A DNA stretch of 64,000 bases from Haloimpatiens massiliensis (GTDB lineage Bacteria; Bacillota; Clostridia; Clostridiales; Clostridiaceae). Positions 61,833 to 64,000 of this stretch are shown one piece after another. The position numbers were made by a program, and so were the translations under genes. The notes beneath the pieces are model-generated. The model saw only the letters and a program-made list of their open reading frames with translations, did not search any database and was not told the DNA's origin. Numbering within the stretch: the first letter of the stretch is position 1; every line of letters begins with the position of its first letter. The stretch spans positions 1,820,156 through 1,884,155 of the forward strand of contig NZ_LT854640.1 of the NCBI RefSeq assembly GCF_900184255.1, in the 5' to 3' direction.

Positions 61833-62950
61833 GCTCCACAGCATTTTTTATATTTTTTCCCACTTCCACAAATACAAGGATCATTTCTTCCTATCTTATT
61901 ATGCTTTATTACTGTAGTTCCTTTATTATTGTTTATTTTATTCATTTCATAAGGAGTATATCCTTTTAAATTCCACATTATCGTTTTACTATAAATCCTA
62001 CTAACAGAATTTATAAATCTATTAGCTTCACTCAAATTTTTAAAATTAAAAAATTCAAATAAATTCTTTAAAGAATCCTTTAAAGGCCGCCCATTTCTTA
62101 TTTCTATAATAAGTTTTTTAGTAATTTCTCTTGCTTCTGACTCATTAATCTTTGGATTTTCTAGTAATAAATTATATATTTCTTTTTCACTTCCAAATAA
62201 CTCATCACTACATACTTCATGCACCATATCCATTGTTATTGGTAAATAATCACTTTTAATTTTACTTTGTTGATGCATTATATAAAATGGTTTTTCTACT
62301 TCCTTTAAATATATAATTCTCTCTTCACTGTTATATTTATAAAATGGATTTTCCACACTAACAGCTTCCATTAGGTAATCATAAAAATCAATTTTTTTAC
62401 AGCATAAATTTGCAGTTAATTTATGTGCACATTCTATATCTAAAACACCATAATAATATAGTAAACCTCTTATTATATCAATCCATAATTTATTACATTT
62501 AGCTTTCTCTATAGTTGGTGAATCTAAAATAATTTCTTTTATAGGCAATATTAAATCCTGCGGTATTATCATGACCTTATCTTGATTATTTATAATTCCC
62601 GAAAATACTATTCCACTATATCTATATTTTATAAGACTATCTACCATTTTTTCATTATATAGATAAGTTCCTTTATTTTCCACTAGACTTTTTAATATTT
62701 CTTTTTCTTCATTATTAAGTTTGTTTATTGTATTGTCTAGACTATTCAATATTCCATTTTGTAACTCTACAATTAACTCTTGCTTCTTTAAATTACTTAT
62801 ACCTTTAAGTTCAAGTTTTTTTCTTATTTCATTAAGTTCTTCCTTAGTCATAATTGTTAAAAAATCTTTTAAATTATAATCTTCTTTTATTTTATTAAAA
62901 AGCTTGTTTTCTAGTTTGCTATATAAATCCAACATAGCATCCTTATTCAT
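61817..62950 (-). CDS. SEC-C zinc-motif protein
   Basis: A 377-residue protein with a C-terminal SEC-C zinc motif: RNDPCICGSGKKYKKCCG (Cys359, Cys361, Cys370, Cys371). The N-terminal part (about 28-70, LKDFLTIMTKEELNEIRKKL then LKKQELIVELQNGI) resembles Rho-N/SAP-like helices, often nucleic-acid binding. The rest is an alpha-helical domain of no recognised family. SEC-C motifs occur in SecA and many stand-alone proteins and bind zinc. The ATG at 62950 follows GAGGGATT. It is a single gene; the role is unknown. Confidence 0.8.
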   Translation of the reverse strand: MNKDAMLDLYSKLENKLFNKIKEDYNLKDFLTIMTKEELNEIRKKLELKGISNLKKQELIVELQNGILNSLDNTINKLNNEEKEILKSLVENKGTYLYNEKMVDSLIKYRYSGIVFSGIINNQDKVMIIPQDLILPIKEIILDSPTIEKAKCNKLWIDIIRGLLYYYGVLDIECAHKLTANLCCKKIDFYDYLMEAVSVENPFYKYNSEERIIYLKEVEKPFYIMHQQSKIKSDYLPITMDMVHEVCSDELFGSEKEIYNLLLENPKINESEAREITKKLIIEIRNGRPLKDSLKNLFEFFNFKNLSEANRFINSVSRIYSKTIMWNLKGYTPYEMNKINNNKGTTVIKHNKIGRNDPCICGSGKKYKKCCGAKKTI

Positions 62951-63025
62951 AATCCCTCATCCTTTTCATTGCTTTGATTTATTACTATAATTTATTGATT
63001 ACATTTTTCACTGTTTTTGTATAAC

Positions 63026-63352
63026 CTAAAAATGTTCTCCATTTTCATAGTAATCTTCAGTATTTAAACTATTAAATATAATATCTACATCCTCATATCC
63101 AGCTTCATGAACGTATTTTGTTATTATCTTAGCTGACTTATCCTTTATATCTTGACCTCTATCGAACCAATCCACCTGTATAAAAGGATAATTTGAAGGA
63201 ATTTCTCCATCTGTTATAAACTCCGTATTTAAACATTCTATTGTAAAATAATTTCTAGGACAACCGATTAAATCTTGAAGTTCATCTATCATATTCTTGC
63301 ACATTAATTGTAAATGATTTTTTTTTATATTTTTAGTTCTTATTTGTGGCAT
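63026..63352 (-). CDS. DUF1904 (tautomerase-like) protein
   Basis: A 108-residue protein that matches my memory of DUF1904: it starts MPQIRTKNIKKNHLQLM and contains FTIECLNTEFITDGE, VDWFDRGQDIKDKSAKIITK and DVDIIFNSLN. The Pro directly after the initiator Met is the expected catalytic residue of tautomerase-fold proteins. I start it at the ATG at 63352, which has AAAGGATTG upstream and gives Met-Pro; a longer start would hide that proline. It is a single gene. The enzymatic role is unproven. Confidence 0.8.
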   Translation of the reverse strand: MPQIRTKNIKKNHLQLMCKNMIDELQDLIGCPRNYFTIECLNTEFITDGEIPSNYPFIQVDWFDRGQDIKDKSAKIITKYVHEAGYEDVDIIFNSLNTEDYYENGEHF

Positions 63353-63487
63353 AATATAACAATCCTTTCTATCTATTATAACAATGTATGATGGCAACAA
63401 AAATTATTTTAACATATAAAAGCATAAGTGTGCTACTAAAAATTTTACATCACACTTAATAAGAAAATTGTGATGTAAGTGCCATAA

Positions 63488-63721
63488 GAAAAATCTATCT
63501 TTAAGTCCACAATAAATATATTTTTTAAGACTGTTCGCAATACGCCAAGAAATTCTAATGTTTTCAAATTTCAATACCCTAAAGCTTTCAAACTCGCTTC
63601 TAACGGCGCTCAACCATCAAAGCTTCTTAACGGGTATTGAAATTTGAAAACAAAGAATTTTTAAGGCTAGCTCAATAGTCTAAAAACATATATTTATTGT
63701 TACCTTAAAGACAGATTTTTC
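63488..63721. repeat. Palindromic repeat family 3, large copy B
   Basis: Arms of about 95 bases are imperfect inverted copies (GAAAAATCT, a CTTTAAG block, CAATAAATATAT, GACT, then TTTTCAAATTTCAATACCC near the centre). It shares its outer ends and the TTCTTGGCGTA and GCTAGCCTT modules with copy A at 43276-43403. A small hairpin (CATCACACTTA/TTGTGATGTAAG-type, 63447-63480) precedes it. Confidence 0.75.
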
Positions 63722-63759
63722 GGTTCATACGTACATTACTTATGGGTGGGAGACGGCCT

Positions 63760-63980
63760 ACTAAAGGAGGATTTTCCTCCGCTGTGCTATGGAAAATCTT
63801 TGATTTATAAAAAAGAGAGCGCTCATATTATTTTTTAGGCGTAGCCTTTCGAAAAGTTATATGATACTTATGAAAATAAGATAATAGCTAAAATTTAATT
63901 CATTTTGCCGTGAGGCATAGGGTTGTATAAATTTTAGTTTTAGTATTTTCCCTGGCTATCGCCAATAAAAGATTTAAGTT
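63760..63980. repeat. Repeat family 4, longer copy
   Basis: Begins with AAAGGAGGATTTTCCTCC and ends with CTGGCTATCGCCAATAAAAG, the same two modules found adjacent at 48770-48832, but here about 150 bases apart. The interior holds GCGTAGCC and GGCATAGG. No gene seen from 63353 to the right end. Confidence 0.55.
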
Positions 63981-64000
63981 AAGTCAAAAAAGATAACATA

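Noticed and set aside
63404..63613. 69-codon open frame on the minus strand
   Set aside because: It lies across repeat family 3 and its leading hairpin, has no ribosome site and reads unlike protein.

Overview
This window looks like chromosome from a spore-forming, very AT-rich Clostridium, possibly of the C. botulinum/sporogenes type (genus likely, species a guess). The reasons are AT-rich coding sequence with strong GGAGG ribosome binding sites, a Spo0E-like gene, a YhcN-like lipoprotein, split glycine decarboxylase genes (gcvPA/gcvPB) behind a tandem glycine riboswitch, a BirA-type operator before bioY, and several families of palindromic intergenic repeats.

Layout. 1-5.4 kb: a truncated membrane/BNR-repeat protein, a MarR-methyltransferase pair, a decayed YhfZ-like regulator, two membrane proteins and a palindromic repeat. 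6.0-18.9 kb (minus strand): an intact BREX-type phage-defence operon, brxA-brxB-brxC-pglX-[HipA-like kinase]-[HipA-N/HIRAN protein]-pglZ. It lacks brxL and every other gene that normally closes a BREX operon, and carries an embedded two-gene kinase/HIRAN cassette. This is the most unusual object in the window. 19.5-24.7 kb: a sugar isomerase/epimerase, MFS transporter, AGCS symporter and DeoR regulator. 24.9-33.7 kb: YhcN-like lipoprotein, QueH, a 3-hydroxyacyl-CoA dehydrogenase, a HesB/IscA-like protein, and a cell-envelope cluster (DUF218 protein, response regulator, sensor kinase, beta-propeller lipoprotein).

34-40.2 kb: MFS transporter, then a tandem glycine riboswitch controlling gcvT-gcvH-gcvPA-gcvPB. 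40.4-43.1 kb: small hypothetical proteins and an amidohydrolase. 43.4-48.4 kb: a LacI-regulated nucleoside/deoxyribose catabolic set (lacI, phosphohexomutase/phosphopentomutase-like gene, deoC, pdp) with a perfect cre-like site. 49-55.5 kb: MalY/PatB aminotransferase, a small secreted protein, an ACT-domain protein, then tdh-kbl and glyA. tdh-kbl converts threonine to glycine; together with glyA and the glycine cleavage operon this makes a coherent threonine/glycine/serine one-carbon network.

55.9-64 kb: small proteins, a GNAT acetyltransferase, a ccdA-tlpA-copZ-like thiol/metal cluster, bioY with its operator, a WYL regulator, a Spo0E-like/MEDS-domain gene pair, a SEC-C protein and a DUF1904 protein, ending in large inverted repeats. 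At least five intergenic repeat families recur within the window. No rRNA, tRNA, CRISPR array or intact insertion sequence was recognised.
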